From NCBI GenBank assembly GCA_016124195.1, contig WGOE01000009.1, forward strand, positions 1 through 64,000: a stretch of DNA of 64,000 nt. The letters run 5' to 3'. The stretch comes from a bacterium (GTDB lineage: Bacteria; Pseudomonadota; Alphaproteobacteria; Rhodobacterales; Rhodobacteraceae). Positions 27,601 to 36,093 of this stretch are shown in pieces (the first letter of the stretch is position 1; each line of letters opens with the position of its first letter). The position numbers and the translations under genes were made by a program. The notes beneath the pieces are model-generated. The model saw nothing but the letters and a program-made list of their open reading frames with translations, was not told where the DNA came from and did no database searches.

Positions 27601-28220
27601 CCGCGGCCGACATCGGGCTGGCTGATTTCAGCAAGCTCTTCGGGCCGGGCGGGTTGATCGACACCTTCATGACCACCAACCTCAAAGACATGATCGACAC
27701 GTCGAAAAAGCCCTGGACCTGGAAGACGGTGAACAACACCGATCTGGGGATATCGCCGGCCGTGCTGGCCCAGTTGCAGGCCGCCTCGGAAATCAAGGAG
27801 GCCTTCTTCTCGAGCGGGGCGCCAGCGCCTTCGGTCTCGTTCCAGATCACGCCGGTGGCGCTGGATTCGAATGCGACCAAGGTGCAACTGCTGATCGACG
27901 GCACCCAGGTGAACTTTTCCCAGAACGCGGGCCAGCCCCTGCCCACGGCGGTGACCTGGCCCGGCTCGGTCGGGGTGGCGCAGATCGCCTTCGAGCCGGC
28001 CTCTTCCGCGGCCGACAGCGGCGTGCGCAAGGACGGGCCATGGGGCTGGTTCCGGCTGCTCGACGGCGCCGATGGCCGGCCGACCAGTGCGCCCGACCGC
28101 CGCCGCATCATCTTCAACGTCGGAGGACGCCTGGCCATCTTCGAGATGCAGACAAGTTCGGTCGTCAACGCCTTTGCCCTGCCGGCGTTGAAAAGCTTCT
28201 CCTGTCCCGCGTCGTTCTGA
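24609..28220 (+). CDS. tssM: T6SS inner-membrane protein TssM (IcmF/VasK)
   Basis: A 1203-residue TssM. Two N-terminal membrane segments lie at about 8-36 and 52-73, and a third at about 448-468. The cytoplasmic part between them has Walker A GPPGAGKTTAIVNSG (about 135) and the DTAGRYTTQES motif, so nucleotide binding is likely retained. The long periplasmic part ends with the TssM C-terminal beta domain, which reaches the outer membrane ring. No separate TssJ lipoprotein gene is visible in this window, as in other imp-type systems. The stop overlaps tagF. Confidence 0.94.
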   Translation: MKFLKALGRFLISIYFILLVVTLILSVCVWFFSPYIGTDAFRPFDGTFGRWMFILVLWVICAVTILIIWLVRRHEEKAVEEDIVKGVDEKAPENEVVTAELSELRDKMRRAITKLKKSKGGRRSLYELPWYVMIGPPGAGKTTAIVNSGLQFPLADEFGKEAIGGVGGTRNCDWWFTDNAVLIDTAGRYTTQESDAEADNAAWLGFLNLLKKHRVRQPINGAMIAISLSDLSMQDETTQKGHARAVKRRLAELREKLGVRFPVYILFTKADMIAGFAEFFDNLGKEEREQVWGFTLPLPKGKSEASPIAAFDTEFSALITQLNAQLIDRMQQETDHQRRSLIAGFPAQVASVRGVAQAFLTEVFSENRYDDRQMLRGVYFTSGTQEGTPIDRLMMGMARTFGIGRQALGTGRGTGRSFFLTRLFNDVLFPEAGLVSADDKVERRYKWMKRGAIAATAVVALSMTGLWARSYYGNKDLLAEVEGEVTSYQTAAAAVPGDPIADSDASITVPALNILRSMPVNPIPPTIDKASASPFSPQTKLTWGLYTGSGLANQTGISYRAALNTIFLPRLLLRLESSMQSNINSPDVLYDTLKVYLMLGLQGPMNADEVRSYMAADWQLAYPGDENKQLRDDLMFHLSALISQPMQEIGLNGPLVDQVQGILAQLPIAQRVYNGIIHSAEAAAIPAFRLSDIGGPNLTKAFVRTSGKPMTEGIDGIFTYDGFNKVFKEQALGVAQNIQRDSWVLGTKVKTDQSPAALAAITRDVLDLYYNDYIARYDGLLGDIDVVPLASLRQAVDVTNILSGPTSPIVNILNAVDKETSLTATSAPIDTKTLATETKGSIGQDVVDDTFSVRQKMLLAALQSAATAAGQPPPKPPGAYVEERFAWLHDLVKRDDKQPSQLDNLMASLTLVYQDMNKIAFRGASAGPNAGADSLAALQQAAAQVQGPLARWASQITTGGAGITAEGTRAAINQAWTANVLPFCQQATAKAYPFNKGAAADIGLADFSKLFGPGGLIDTFMTTNLKDMIDTSKKPWTWKTVNNTDLGISPAVLAQLQAASEIKEAFFSSGAPAPSVSFQITPVALDSNATKVQLLIDGTQVNFSQNAGQPLPTAVTWPGSVGVAQIAFEPASSAADSGVRKDGPWGWFRLLDGADGRPTSAPDRRRIIFNVGGRLAIFEMQTSSVVNAFALPALKSFSCPASF

Positions 28221-28897
28221 TGGGAGGATTTGGCGCTTTCGGCAAGATGCCGGCGCTTGGCGATTTCTTTCGCCTCAATGCCGCATCCGAAGTGGTGGCG
28301 CCCTGGGACATCTGGGTGCAGCAGGTGCTGCAGGCGGGGCGGGCCAGCCTTGGGCCGCGCTTCGACGACTGCTACATGTCGGCCCCGATCTGGCGCTTTG
28401 CGCTGGCGCCGGGGGTGGCGGGGGCGCAGGGCGTGCTGGGGGTGCTGATGCCCTCGGTCGACCGGGTCGGACGGCAGTTTCCGTTGACGCTTTTCGCCCA
28501 GACCGGGGCGCAGGATCAGACCCCGCTGCGCCATCTGATCTGGCAGGCGCCGCTCTACGAAGCGCTGGAGGCGCTGGCGCTCGATTGCCTTGACGACGCC
28601 ATGACGCGCGAGGCGCTGACGGCGCGGCTGGCGCCCCTGGCGCTGACGGCGACCGGGGGGGCCAGCACGATCGGCACTTTCGGCGCGGCACTTGTCCTGT
28701 CCAACACGGCGCCCGAGGCGCTCTGCGCCGATCTTGCGCTGGATCTGGCGGGCGGGCAGATGCAGCGCTCCTGCGCCTGGAGCGCCACGATCGAGGGGGC
28801 GGCCCGGCTGATCCTGACCAGCGCCCTGCCACAGGCCGACGTGGCGCATTTCCTGTTTGATCTTGCCGAGTTTTCCCAAGCCGGAGCCGGACGATGA
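28220..28897 (+). CDS. tagF: T6SS regulator TagF (ImpM)
   Basis: A 225-residue protein starting at the ATG at 28220, which shares its first base with the tssM stop. It begins MGGFGAFGKMPALGDFFRL, the standard TagF opening (G-x-x-GK-x-P-x-x-GDF), and has the PSVDRVGRQFPLTLFA motif. TagF blocks T6SS assembly after translation and is relieved by the PpkA pathway. The last four bases overlap pppA. In some bacteria TagF is fused to the PppA phosphatase; here they are separate but overlapping. Confidence 0.93.
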   Translation: MGGFGAFGKMPALGDFFRLNAASEVVAPWDIWVQQVLQAGRASLGPRFDDCYMSAPIWRFALAPGVAGAQGVLGVLMPSVDRVGRQFPLTLFAQTGAQDQTPLRHLIWQAPLYEALEALALDCLDDAMTREALTARLAPLALTATGGASTIGTFGAALVLSNTAPEALCADLALDLAGGQMQRSCAWSATIEGAARLILTSALPQADVAHFLFDLAEFSQAGAGR

Positions 28898-29610
28898 CGA
28901 CACCGACGATCCGTTTCAACGCCCGCACCCATGTCGGCCGCGTGCGCAAACACAACGAGGATGCGATCCTCGTCCTGCCTGATCAGCAGATCTGGATCGT
29001 CTCGGACGGCATGGGCGGGCATGAGGGCGGCGATTATGCCAGCCGCGTGGTGGTGGATGCGGTGGCGGTCCTGCCGCCCAACATGGCGCCGACCGAAAAG
29101 CTGGGCGCCATCCGACACGCGCTGCAGATGGCCCATGCGACCATCGTGGCCGAGGCCGCCCGGCGCGGCGCGGTTATGGGCGCCACGGTGGTGGCGCTGG
29201 TGCTGGCCGATGGCCATTTCGGCGCGCTCTGGGCCGGGGACAGCCGGCTTTACCGGCTGCGCGACGGCAAGATCGACCTGCTGACCTCGGATCACTCGCT
29301 GGTCGCGGCCTTTGTCGAATCCGGCCAGATGACCTGGGACGAGGCGGGCAAGCATCCCCAGGCCAATGCCATCACCCGCGCCGTGGGCGTGGGGGAGGAA
29401 CTGGAGCTTGACAAGATCCGCGGCGATGCGCTGCCGGGCGATCGGTTCCTCTTGTGCTCGGACGGGCTCAGCAAATATGCCAGCATCCCCGAACTGGGTG
29501 CCATGCTGGGCAAGATGCCGCTGGAAGTGGTGACGGACAACCTCGTGCAGTTCGCGCTGGACCGGGGCGGGGCCGACAATGTCTCGGTCATCGTGGTGGA
29601 TGTGATCTGA
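28894..29610 (+). CDS. pppA: T6SS PP2C-type phosphatase PppA (Stp1-like)
   Basis: A 238-residue PP2C phosphatase with the metal-binding motifs DGMGGHEGGDYAS, WAGDSRLYRLRDG, LLCSDGLSKY and GADNVSVIVVDV. It removes phosphates added by PpkA, for example on the FHA partner, and so switches the T6SS off. It is the last gene of the plus-strand operon, overlaps tagF by four bases, and faces the convergent ppkA across a terminator region at 29652-29780. Confidence 0.94.
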   Translation: MTTPTIRFNARTHVGRVRKHNEDAILVLPDQQIWIVSDGMGGHEGGDYASRVVVDAVAVLPPNMAPTEKLGAIRHALQMAHATIVAEAARRGAVMGATVVALVLADGHFGALWAGDSRLYRLRDGKIDLLTSDHSLVAAFVESGQMTWDEAGKHPQANAITRAVGVGEELELDKIRGDALPGDRFLLCSDGLSKYASIPELGAMLGKMPLEVVTDNLVQFALDRGGADNVSVIVVDVI

Positions 29611-29651
29611 CGTGGAAGTGACCTGACGGGGGCCTCCGGCCGGCGGACCAG

Positions 29652-29704
29652 GCGGGGGTTTCACACCCCCGCACCCCCGTGGAGGTATTTTTTCCTGGAT
29701 GAAG
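29652..29704 (+). terminator. Structured terminator repeat, copy B (pppA terminator)
   Basis: GCGGGGG-TTTCACA-CCCCCGC (29652-29672), then ACCCCCGTGGAGG, a T-run TATTTTTT (29686-29693) and CCTGGATGAAG. The stem followed by six T residues is a credible Rho-independent terminator for the T6SS operon. It belongs to the same family as copies at 138, 29724, 39445 and 63059. Confidence 0.75.
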
Positions 29705-29723
29705 GGTGCAGGCGCGCCTGGTC

Positions 29724-29780
29724 CTTCATCCAGGTGGAAATACTCGCGGGTGGGTCCGGGAGGGCAGCCAGCCCTCCCGG
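29724..29780 (-). terminator. Structured terminator repeat, copy C (ppkA terminator)
   Basis: On the minus strand: CCGGGAGGGC-N5-GCCCTCCCGG, then ACCCACCCGCGAGTATTTCCACCTGGATGAAG. It serves the convergent ppkA gene. Head-to-head with copy B it creates an inverted repeat (29685-29704 and 29724-29743, 17 of 20 bases paired) around CAGGCGCGCCTG. Confidence 0.7.
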
Positions 29781-29812
29781 CCGGGTCCGCGGAGCGCGCT
29801 CCGGCAGCCGGG

Positions 29813-32056
29813 CTATTTCGCGATGCTGGTCAGGATGCGGCTGTTCAGCGACAGGATCTGCAGATTGCCGCTGTCCACCGCCTGTTTTAGCGCATCGGCG
29901 AAGCCCCCGACCGATTCCGTTGTGGGGCGCAATTCGGGAAAGAGCGGCTTTTCCGAATGGATGACGATCACCTTGGACTTGCCCAGCGTCGTGGGATCGA
30001 CGGTGAAGGCGATGTGGGACGGGTCCTTGTTGTCCGACAAGGGATAGGCGATGCGCACTTTCGCCTCGCCGGTGGCGCCCTTGCGCAGGTCGGCCACGGC
30101 ATTGTCCTTGCGGTTGAGGTTGGGCAACAGATGATAGACATTGCCCGACACATCGATGATCGCGACCGAGACATAGCCGGTCGTCACATCCGCAGGGATG
30201 ATCAGATCGATCACCGGGTTTTCGCCGACGAAATAGCGGCCCGAGGGGTTGTCGTCCGAACTGTCGCCATAGCCGAAGGCGAAAGAGAACTTGCCTTCGT
30301 GGGCGGCGGGCAGGGTGGTTTCGATCTGGCAAAGCGCGGGGTTCAGAAGCTCGATCTTCAGGTCGACCTTGCGCTCGGGGGCGATGGCGCTGATCGCGTC
30401 GAAAAGTTGCACCTGCTTTTCGGGGCGGGCCAGGCGGCCGGTCACGGTGATCGTCTCGCCCTTGCCATAGCCCACGGCGGGCGGGTCGGTCAAAGACAGC
30501 GGGCCGCAGTCGGCCATCTGGGTCAGGACCGGCGCGATATCGGCGGCGGTCAGGAACTGCGGCACCTTTTGCGCCACATCGATCTGGGCCTTGCCTTGCA
30601 GCACGCCGGGCAGCGTGCCGATTGCCGCCAGCACGGCGGTCTGCACGGCCGGGTCGGTGGTCGAGCCGGTCACGGCCGCCTGATTTCCCGTCACCGCGAC
30701 GCGCCAGCTGTCGACCTTGTTCAGCGCCTTGACCACGCTCAGCACATCGGTGCCCCAGCTGGCCCCGATGGCGCCCGAGGCGAGCGTCAGGTCGGAGGTT
30801 CCGCCGATCGCCGCCATCGCCTGGGTCAGGGCGGCCGAGACTTCGGGTGAGGGCACGTCGCCCACGGCGCGCGGCGCGCCATTGGCCGGGCGTTCGATGA
30901 TCAGCGCATAGGGGTCCGCCACCGGCAGCGCCGGTTTCATGAACCGGTCAAGCGCGCCGGAAAACCAGGCTCCGGCGCCGCCGCCGATCAGAACCAGAAG
31001 AACCAGGACCAGGATGAGGCCGCTGCGCGATCTGGTGGCGGGGGCAGGGGCAGCAGGCGGCGGTGCGGCGGGTTTGGTTGCGGCCTGGGCTGCGGGTCGC
31101 GGCGCTGTGGCATAGGGATTGACCGGGGCGGCGGTGGCCAGTGCGGCGGCGGACGGCGCGGCGGTGGCTGGACCGGGCGCTGCGGCGCGCGGCACCACGA
31201 CGGTGCGATCCTCCATCGCGGGCGGTGCCTGCATCCCCTGATCTATGGCGCGCAGCACCTCATCGGCCGACTGGAACCTTTTGGCCGGGTCCGGGTCGGC
31301 CATCTTCTCGATCAGGCTTTTGAGCGGCTCCGGCACGCCCGAAGTATCCAGCCGCTCTTGCTTGCGGCGGACGACCTCCATCGGATTGGCGCCGGGATCG
31401 GGACGTTTGCCACGGAAGGTGGCCAGCAGGAGGGCGCCCAGCGAATAAAGGTCCGACCGCGTGTCGGTGTTGCCGGCCAGTTGTTCGGGCGCGGCATAGG
31501 CGTATTTGCCGGCGAATTCGTTGCCCACGATGGTCTGCGCACCCGGATTGGCATCCTTGGCGATGCCAAAGTCGATGATGACGGCCTGATCGGCCTTGCC
31601 GCCCTTGAGGATGATGTTGTCGGGCGACAGGTCGCGGTGGATGATGCGCCGGTCATGGGCCACCTTCAGCCCGTCGACCACGCGCCGGCAGACCCGCACC
31701 AGATCATCGGCCGAAAGCCCGCCCTGTTTCAGAATGGAATCGAGCCCCGGCCCGTCGACATAATCCATCACCAGATAGACAAGGCCCTCGGGCGTGCGGT
31801 GATTTTCCGAATAGCGCACCACCGCGTCATGACGGATCTCGCGGATTTCCTCTTCGCGGCGCATCAGGGTCAGGAAGGCCTCGTCCCCGGCGAATTCGGA
31901 TTTGAGGACCTTGATCGCGACGAACCGGCCCGAAATGTCGTTGCGGGCCTTGTAAACCTCGGACGTGCCGCCGCGCCCGAGGATGGTTTCGATCCGGTAA
32001 GTGCTGTTCAGAAGATCGCCCGGCTGGAAGATATCGCCCGCTCTTGATTCCGCCAT
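29813..32056 (-). CDS. ppkA: T6SS Ser/Thr protein kinase PpkA with periplasmic DUF4384-like sensor module
   Basis: A 747-residue protein from the ATG at 32056 (MAESRAGDIFQPGD). The kinase domain (about 20-280) has the Gly-rich loop LGRGGTSEVYKA, the catalytic IIHRDLSPDNIIL, IIDFGIAKD and APEQLAGN. A Pro/Ala-rich linker leads to one membrane segment (about 352-372, LILVLVLLVLIGGGAGAWF). The periplasmic part holds repeated BON-like folds and a DUF4384-like end with YVSVAIIDVSGNVYHLLPNL. It should phosphorylate the FHA pathway in response to an envelope signal. The periplasmic end resembles that of the TonB-like protein at 225-1817. Confidence 0.93.
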   Translation of the reverse strand: MAESRAGDIFQPGDLLNSTYRIETILGRGGTSEVYKARNDISGRFVAIKVLKSEFAGDEAFLTLMRREEEIREIRHDAVVRYSENHRTPEGLVYLVMDYVDGPGLDSILKQGGLSADDLVRVCRRVVDGLKVAHDRRIIHRDLSPDNIILKGGKADQAVIIDFGIAKDANPGAQTIVGNEFAGKYAYAAPEQLAGNTDTRSDLYSLGALLLATFRGKRPDPGANPMEVVRRKQERLDTSGVPEPLKSLIEKMADPDPAKRFQSADEVLRAIDQGMQAPPAMEDRTVVVPRAAAPGPATAAPSAAALATAAPVNPYATAPRPAAQAATKPAAPPPAAPAPATRSRSGLILVLVLLVLIGGGAGAWFSGALDRFMKPALPVADPYALIIERPANGAPRAVGDVPSPEVSAALTQAMAAIGGTSDLTLASGAIGASWGTDVLSVVKALNKVDSWRVAVTGNQAAVTGSTTDPAVQTAVLAAIGTLPGVLQGKAQIDVAQKVPQFLTAADIAPVLTQMADCGPLSLTDPPAVGYGKGETITVTGRLARPEKQVQLFDAISAIAPERKVDLKIELLNPALCQIETTLPAAHEGKFSFAFGYGDSSDDNPSGRYFVGENPVIDLIIPADVTTGYVSVAIIDVSGNVYHLLPNLNRKDNAVADLRKGATGEAKVRIAYPLSDNKDPSHIAFTVDPTTLGKSKVIVIHSEKPLFPELRPTTESVGGFADALKQAVDSGNLQILSLNSRILTSIAK

Positions 32057-32136
32057 GCCGTTCCTCTGCCTTGCGCCCGTGCCTGCGGCCAAGCCCCGAT
32101 CGCGGCTGGACCCGTTCTACCAGATGTCCGGGCGGC

Positions 32137-32706
32137 CTAGCTGCCGACCTGGAATTCAACCCGGCGGTTCACATCGGCCTTGGGGTCCTTGGGATCGACG
32201 GGAAACGCCTCGCCCACGCCCACGGCCACCAGTTTTTCGGCCGGGATGCCGCAGTCATCGACCAGATGCCGCTTGACCTCTTCGGCGCGCAGCTTCGACA
32301 GGTTCTCGTTGTAGCTGGCGCTGCCCGAGCTGTCTGTATGGCCGATGATCTTGAACTTCGGGATGTCCGAGGCCTTGACCACGTCGCAGAGCGTGGAAAG
32401 CTTGCTCATCTCGGCCTCGCTGACGGCGGCGCTGTCGAAGGCGAAGTTGATCTGGATATTGACCTGGGCGCTGGGGTCCATCGCCACATAGGTCGTGTTG
32501 GCGGGCAGCTTGGCGTTGGGGTCCGTGGCCGGGGCCGTGCCTTCCGATGGGGCGATGACCAGCCCCCGCGTCTGCTGCTGAGCCGCGAATTTGGCCGCGA
32601 GTTGGGCCGCTGTCAGGGTGCTGTCATCCTGGGCGAAAGCGGCGACCGTGCTGCCCGCAAGCAGCATCAGCGCGGCCGCGCCCGCAAAGCGTAGACGATG
32701 TGTCAT
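32137..32706 (-). CDS. OmpA-family peptidoglycan-binding periplasmic/outer-membrane protein
   Basis: A 189-residue protein with a signal peptide (about 1-25, cut after VAAFA) and a C-terminal OmpA-like domain (about 85-189). The domain contains INFAFDSAAVSEAEMSKL, KIIGHTDSSGSASYNENLSKLRAEEV and DVNRRVEFQVG, with the Asp and Arg that bind peptidoglycan. There is no lipobox. It lies upstream of ppkA on the same strand with an 80-base gap and may be co-expressed. It could help anchor the T6SS or sense cell-wall state, but a general role is equally possible. Confidence 0.85.
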   Translation of the reverse strand: MTHRLRFAGAAALMLLAGSTVAAFAQDDSTLTAAQLAAKFAAQQQTRGLVIAPSEGTAPATDPNAKLPANTTYVAMDPSAQVNIQINFAFDSAAVSEAEMSKLSTLCDVVKASDIPKFKIIGHTDSSGSASYNENLSKLRAEEVKRHLVDDCGIPAEKLVAVGVGEAFPVDPKDPKADVNRRVEFQVGS

Positions 32707-32937
32707 GGCATTCCTTTCGCAATTCGAAGTGATTGCAATAGGCGGACATTAGAGCAGCTTCTGGCACTTCACAACGCTTTTGGGGCCGGGTCTCGCATCC
32801 GTGCGGGCAGGGTCAAAGCCCGGGCGGGCGGCATCGGCCAATCGTGACTTGCCAGAAGCCCCTCTTGCAGGATTAATGCGCGGGCGTGGCGCGCGCAGCC
32901 ACCGCAGCCTTGCCTCTGCCGTCAAATCAGGTGCCCC
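32707..32937. other. Divergent intergenic region between the OmpA-like gene and the M15 peptidase gene
   Basis: The 231 bases hold no ORF of note. ATTCCTTTCG just outside the OmpA start reads CGAAAGGAAT on the minus strand, a good ribosome-binding site for that gene. No clear -35/-10 pair was recognised. Confidence 0.4.
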
Positions 32938-33789
32938 TTGCGTCTTCTGCCCGCCATCCTGCTGTCTGTCTCGGTTCTCATCGCAGCCCTGATCGTCGTG
33001 TCGATTCCGCTGTTCTTTCCGGCCCACAGCGGGGGGGGCGGATCGGTCGACAACCAGGCCCGCATCGACATCGAGCTGATGCATGGCGATCTCGACAACC
33101 TGACCGAGGCGGTCAACCAGCTGCGCGATCAGGTCGATGCGCTGGAAGACCGCGTCAACAAGATCGAGGTCGGCACGACCCCGCCCGATGCCTCGGGCCA
33201 GGCGCTGCAGATCGTGGGGCCCAGCGGGCCGGGCAGCATCACCGGCAACTATGCCCAGGTCGTGCTGGTCGCCGACCGGCGCAACCTCAACAAGGGCCTG
33301 ACCGTGCCCACCCCGTCCTTCATGATCGAAAAGTTCGGCCCGCCGCGCGACGATCTGTCCGACACCTGTCAGCCGATGACCAATCCGCGCCTGTCGGCCC
33401 TTCTGGAGGATGCGACAGTCGGCCCGGTCAAGGTCAAGATGCTCAAGCCCGCCATCGAATCGCTGCAGACGGTGTTCAACAACATCCAGCGCGCCGACCC
33501 CGAGCTTTACGCCCGCATCAATACCTCGGGCTCGCTTTGCGTGCGCTATATCCGCGGCTCGACGACGTCGGTGTCGAACCATTCCTTCGGCACGGCGGTG
33601 GACCTCAACATCGACGGCGTGCTGGACACGCTGGGCGACGGACGCACCCAGCTTGGCCTGACCATCATGTCTGATTTCTTCAATTCCGAGGGCTGGGTCT
33701 GGGGCGCCGCCTATGGCCGCGAGGATTCGATGCATTTCGAAGTCAGCGAAGAAAAGATCAACGAGTGGATCGCCGCCGGCAAGATCTGA
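32938..33789 (+). CDS. Membrane-anchored M15-family peptidoglycan peptidase (TagX-like)
   Basis: A 283-residue protein starting with TTG at 32938. One N-terminal membrane segment (about 4-26) is followed by a short coiled coil (about 45-75, NLTEAVNQLRDQVDALEDRV) and a C-terminal M15/VanY-type domain. The domain keeps the zinc motif SNHSFGTAVDLN and the second HFE motif (REDSMHFEV). Such enzymes cut peptide bonds in peptidoglycan. Acinetobacter TagX is an inner-membrane-anchored peptidase of this kind needed to pass the T6SS through the wall. The gene borders the T6SS locus, so a similar role is inferred. No ribosome-binding site is obvious. Confidence 0.75.
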   Translation: MRLLPAILLSVSVLIAALIVVSIPLFFPAHSGGGGSVDNQARIDIELMHGDLDNLTEAVNQLRDQVDALEDRVNKIEVGTTPPDASGQALQIVGPSGPGSITGNYAQVVLVADRRNLNKGLTVPTPSFMIEKFGPPRDDLSDTCQPMTNPRLSALLEDATVGPVKVKMLKPAIESLQTVFNNIQRADPELYARINTSGSLCVRYIRGSTTSVSNHSFGTAVDLNIDGVLDTLGDGRTQLGLTIMSDFFNSEGWVWGAAYGREDSMHFEVSEEKINEWIAAGKI

Positions 33790-33859
33790 AGAAATGCCGG
33801 GCGCTGCCAGAGGCCGGACGCGGGACGAACGCGGGGCGCACCGGCCGCCAGTCGGAGGG

Positions 33860-33935
33860 TGGTAGGCCCGGAGGGACTCGAACCCCCAACCAAGGCGTTA
33901 TGAGCGCCCTGCTCTAACCATTGAGCTACAGGCCC
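33860..33935 (-). tRNA. tRNA with CAT anticodon, probably tRNA-Ile2 (lysidine type)
   Basis: A 76-base tRNA with CCA encoded. The acceptor stem pairs GGGCCTG with CGGGCCT, the anticodon loop is CTCATAA, and the T loop is TTCGAGT. CAT can mean elongator Met or minor Ile. The short D-loop (AATGGTTA) and GAGCAGG...CTTGG resemble Escherichia coli tRNA-Ile2 more than tRNA-Met, so Ile2 is preferred. Confidence 0.9.
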
Positions 33936-34082
33936 GCCGTGCGCGGGTGTCACCGTCTGGCCTGCTTAGGCCAGCCGGGCGGCCAAGGTCAAGCGGGTCG
34001 GGTCATGTCCAGTTGCGGGTGGGGCCGGGATGCTTTAAGGGGGCGGCAAATCCACGGCATCTATATTGGGGCGGGCAAGACC

Positions 34083-35141
34083 ATGGCTGCGAAGACGACG
34101 GAGGGGCAGAACGGGCTGACCTATGCGGACGCCGGCGTGGACATCGACGCGGGCAATGCCCTGGTCGAGCGGATCAAGCCCGCGGCCAAGCGCACCAGCC
34201 GGTCGGGCTCGATGGGCGGGCTCGGCGGCTTTGGTGCCTTGTTCGACCTGAAGGCCGCGGGCTATCAGGACCCGATCCTGGTCGCCGCCACCGACGGCGT
34301 GGGCACCAAGCTGCGCATCGCCATCGACACCGGCCATGTCGGCTCGATCGGCATCGACCTTGTGGCGATGTGCGTCAACGATCTGGTCTGTCAGGGCGCC
34401 GAACCCCTGCTGTTTCTGGACTATTTCGCAACCGGCAAGCTGGATGTCGATCAGGCCACCGCGATCATCGAGGGCATAGCCCTTGGCTGCGAAAGATCAG
34501 GCTGCGCGCTGGTTGGCGGCGAGACGGCCGAGATGCCGGGCATGTATCACGGCGGCGATTTCGACCTCGCGGGATTTGCCGTGGGCGCGATGGAGCGGGG
34601 CAGCGACCTGCCGCGCGGCGTGGCCGAGGGGGATGTGCTTCTGGGCCTCGCCTCGGACGGGGTGCATTCGAACGGCTATTCCTTCGTGCGCAAGGTGGTC
34701 GAGATTTCGGGCCTGGGCTGGGATGCGGCCTGCCCCTTTGGCGCGGGCACGCTGGGGCAGGCGTTGCTGACGCCGACCCGGCTTTATGTCAAGCAGGCGC
34801 TGGCCGCGATCCGGGCCGGCGGCGTGCGCGGTCTGGCCCATATCACCGGCGGCGGGCTGACCGAGAACCCGCCCCGCGTGCTGCCCGAGGGGCTGGCCTG
34901 CGAGATCGACCTTGGCGCCTGGAGCCTGCCGCCGGTGTTCCGCTGGCTCGCCAGCACGGCGAACATGGCGGAAGGCGAATTGCTCAAGACCTTCAACTGC
35001 GGCATCGGGATGATGCTGGTGGTCGACCCGGCCCGGGCAGATCAGATCGCCTCCCTTCTGGCCGGGCTGGGTGAGACCGTCGTGCCCTTGGGCAAGATCG
35101 TTGCGGGCGAGGGCGTGATCTACAAGGGCCGCTTGCTGTGA
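34083..35141 (+). CDS. purM: Phosphoribosylformylglycinamidine cyclo-ligase (AIR synthetase) PurM
   Basis: A 352-residue enzyme of purine synthesis that closes the imidazole ring using ATP to give AIR. The start at 34083 gives [20 protein letters not shown], the normal PurM start; a longer frame upstream runs through the tRNA. Key segments are [46 protein letters not shown] and [22 protein letters not shown]. It overlaps purN by four bases (GTGA), as is common in alphaproteobacteria. A TATATT box lies at 34062-34067, without a clear -35 partner. Confidence 0.97.
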   Translation: MAAKTTEGQNGLTYADAGVDIDAGNALVERIKPAAKRTSRSGSMGGLGGFGALFDLKAAGYQDPILVAATDGVGTKLRIAIDTGHVGSIGIDLVAMCVNDLVCQGAEPLLFLDYFATGKLDVDQATAIIEGIALGCERSGCALVGGETAEMPGMYHGGDFDLAGFAVGAMERGSDLPRGVAEGDVLLGLASDGVHSNGYSFVRKVVEISGLGWDAACPFGAGTLGQALLTPTRLYVKQALAAIRAGGVRGLAHITGGGLTENPPRVLPEGLACEIDLGAWSLPPVFRWLASTANMAEGELLKTFNCGIGMMLVVDPARADQIASLLAGLGETVVPLGKIVAGEGVIYKGRLL

Positions 35142-35725
35142 AACGCGTGGCCATCCTGATTTCGGGGGGTGGCTCGAACATGGTGGCGCTGGTGCGGGAC
35201 ATGACGGGTGACCATCCATGCCGTCCGGTTCTGGTGCTGTCCAACCGGCCCGATGCGGGGGGGCTGGCCAAGGCCGCAGCACTTGGCGTGCCGACCGCGG
35301 TCGTCGATCACCGCCCCTTCGGCCCGAACCGCGCCGGGTTCGAGGCCGAGCTTGCCCGCCATCTGGATGCGGCGGGGGCCGATCTGATCGCCCATGCCGG
35401 CTTCATGCGCATCCTGACCCCCGGTTTCGTGCGGCGCTATCAGGGCAGGATGCTGAACATCCATCCCTCGCTCTTGCCGAAATACCCCGGCCTGCACACC
35501 CACCGCCGCGCGCTCGAGGCCGGCGATGCCGAGGCCGGCTGCACCGTGCATGAGGTGACGGCCGATCTGGATGCCGGGCCGATCCTGGGTCAGGCCCGGG
35601 TGCCGGTCCTGCCTGGCGACACCGAAGAGACGCTCGCCGCCCGGGTTCTGGTGCAAGAGCACCGGCTCTACCCCGCGGTGATGCGCCGCTTTGCGCTTGG
35701 CAACCGCGAAAGGCTGGACCTGTGA
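35138..35725 (+). CDS. purN: Phosphoribosylglycinamide formyltransferase PurN
   Basis: A 195-residue enzyme that transfers a formyl group from 10-formyl-THF to GAR. It has the N-terminal [17 protein letters not shown], the catalytic [22 protein letters not shown] and [18 protein letters not shown]. It starts with GTG overlapping the purM stop. Its length and motifs are normal. Confidence 0.96.
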   Translation: MKRVAILISGGGSNMVALVRDMTGDHPCRPVLVLSNRPDAGGLAKAAALGVPTAVVDHRPFGPNRAGFEAELARHLDAAGADLIAHAGFMRILTPGFVRRYQGRMLNIHPSLLPKYPGLHTHRRALEAGDAEAGCTVHEVTADLDAGPILGQARVPVLPGDTEETLAARVLVQEHRLYPAVMRRFALGNRERLDL

Positions 35726-36093
35726 TGCTGCGCCAAGGGCCGGCCGGCGCCTGAGTCCGGCGCATCTGCCACAAAATCCACCCGTATCTGCAAGGACGCC
35801 CCGCAAGGCCTGCCTCTTTTCTGCGCTGCGGCATGAGCAGATGCCCGAATTCAGCACAAATTCCCGCCAGTTCCTGCACCACCTGCGGCCAGCCCGCGCC
35901 ACCTGTTGCGCGGCCAGCGGCAATCACGCTTGCTGAGGAGGCTCGGGGAGAACTTCGAGAGGGATTGTGCGGTGGCGACCAGATTTGAACGCCTGTCCCC
36001 ACCGCACGGGGTGCAACCGATGGCTGCCGGCCCAATATGGGCGGTCTGGTCCCGCATGGGAAGACCCAAGGCAGCCCTGACAGGGGACTTCAC
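35726..36093. promoter_or_regulatory. Leader region of the urt operon with a long-range inverted repeat
   Basis: The 368-base gap upstream of urtA has an inverted repeat, GTGCGGTGG (35967-35975) and CCACCGCAC (35999-36007), with 23 bases between. No convincing sigma-54 site (GG-N10-GC) was found, although urea transporter operons are often nitrogen-controlled. A short ORF running into urtA looks accidental. Nothing else was seen. Confidence 0.35.

Noticed and set aside
32938-33789. M15 peptidase as a secreted T6SS effector
   Set aside because: It has a membrane anchor and coiled coil and no immunity partner, which fits an assembly enzyme better.
35726-36093. Sigma-54 promoter for nitrogen control of urt
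   Set aside because: No GG-N10-GC element with suitable flanks was found by eye.
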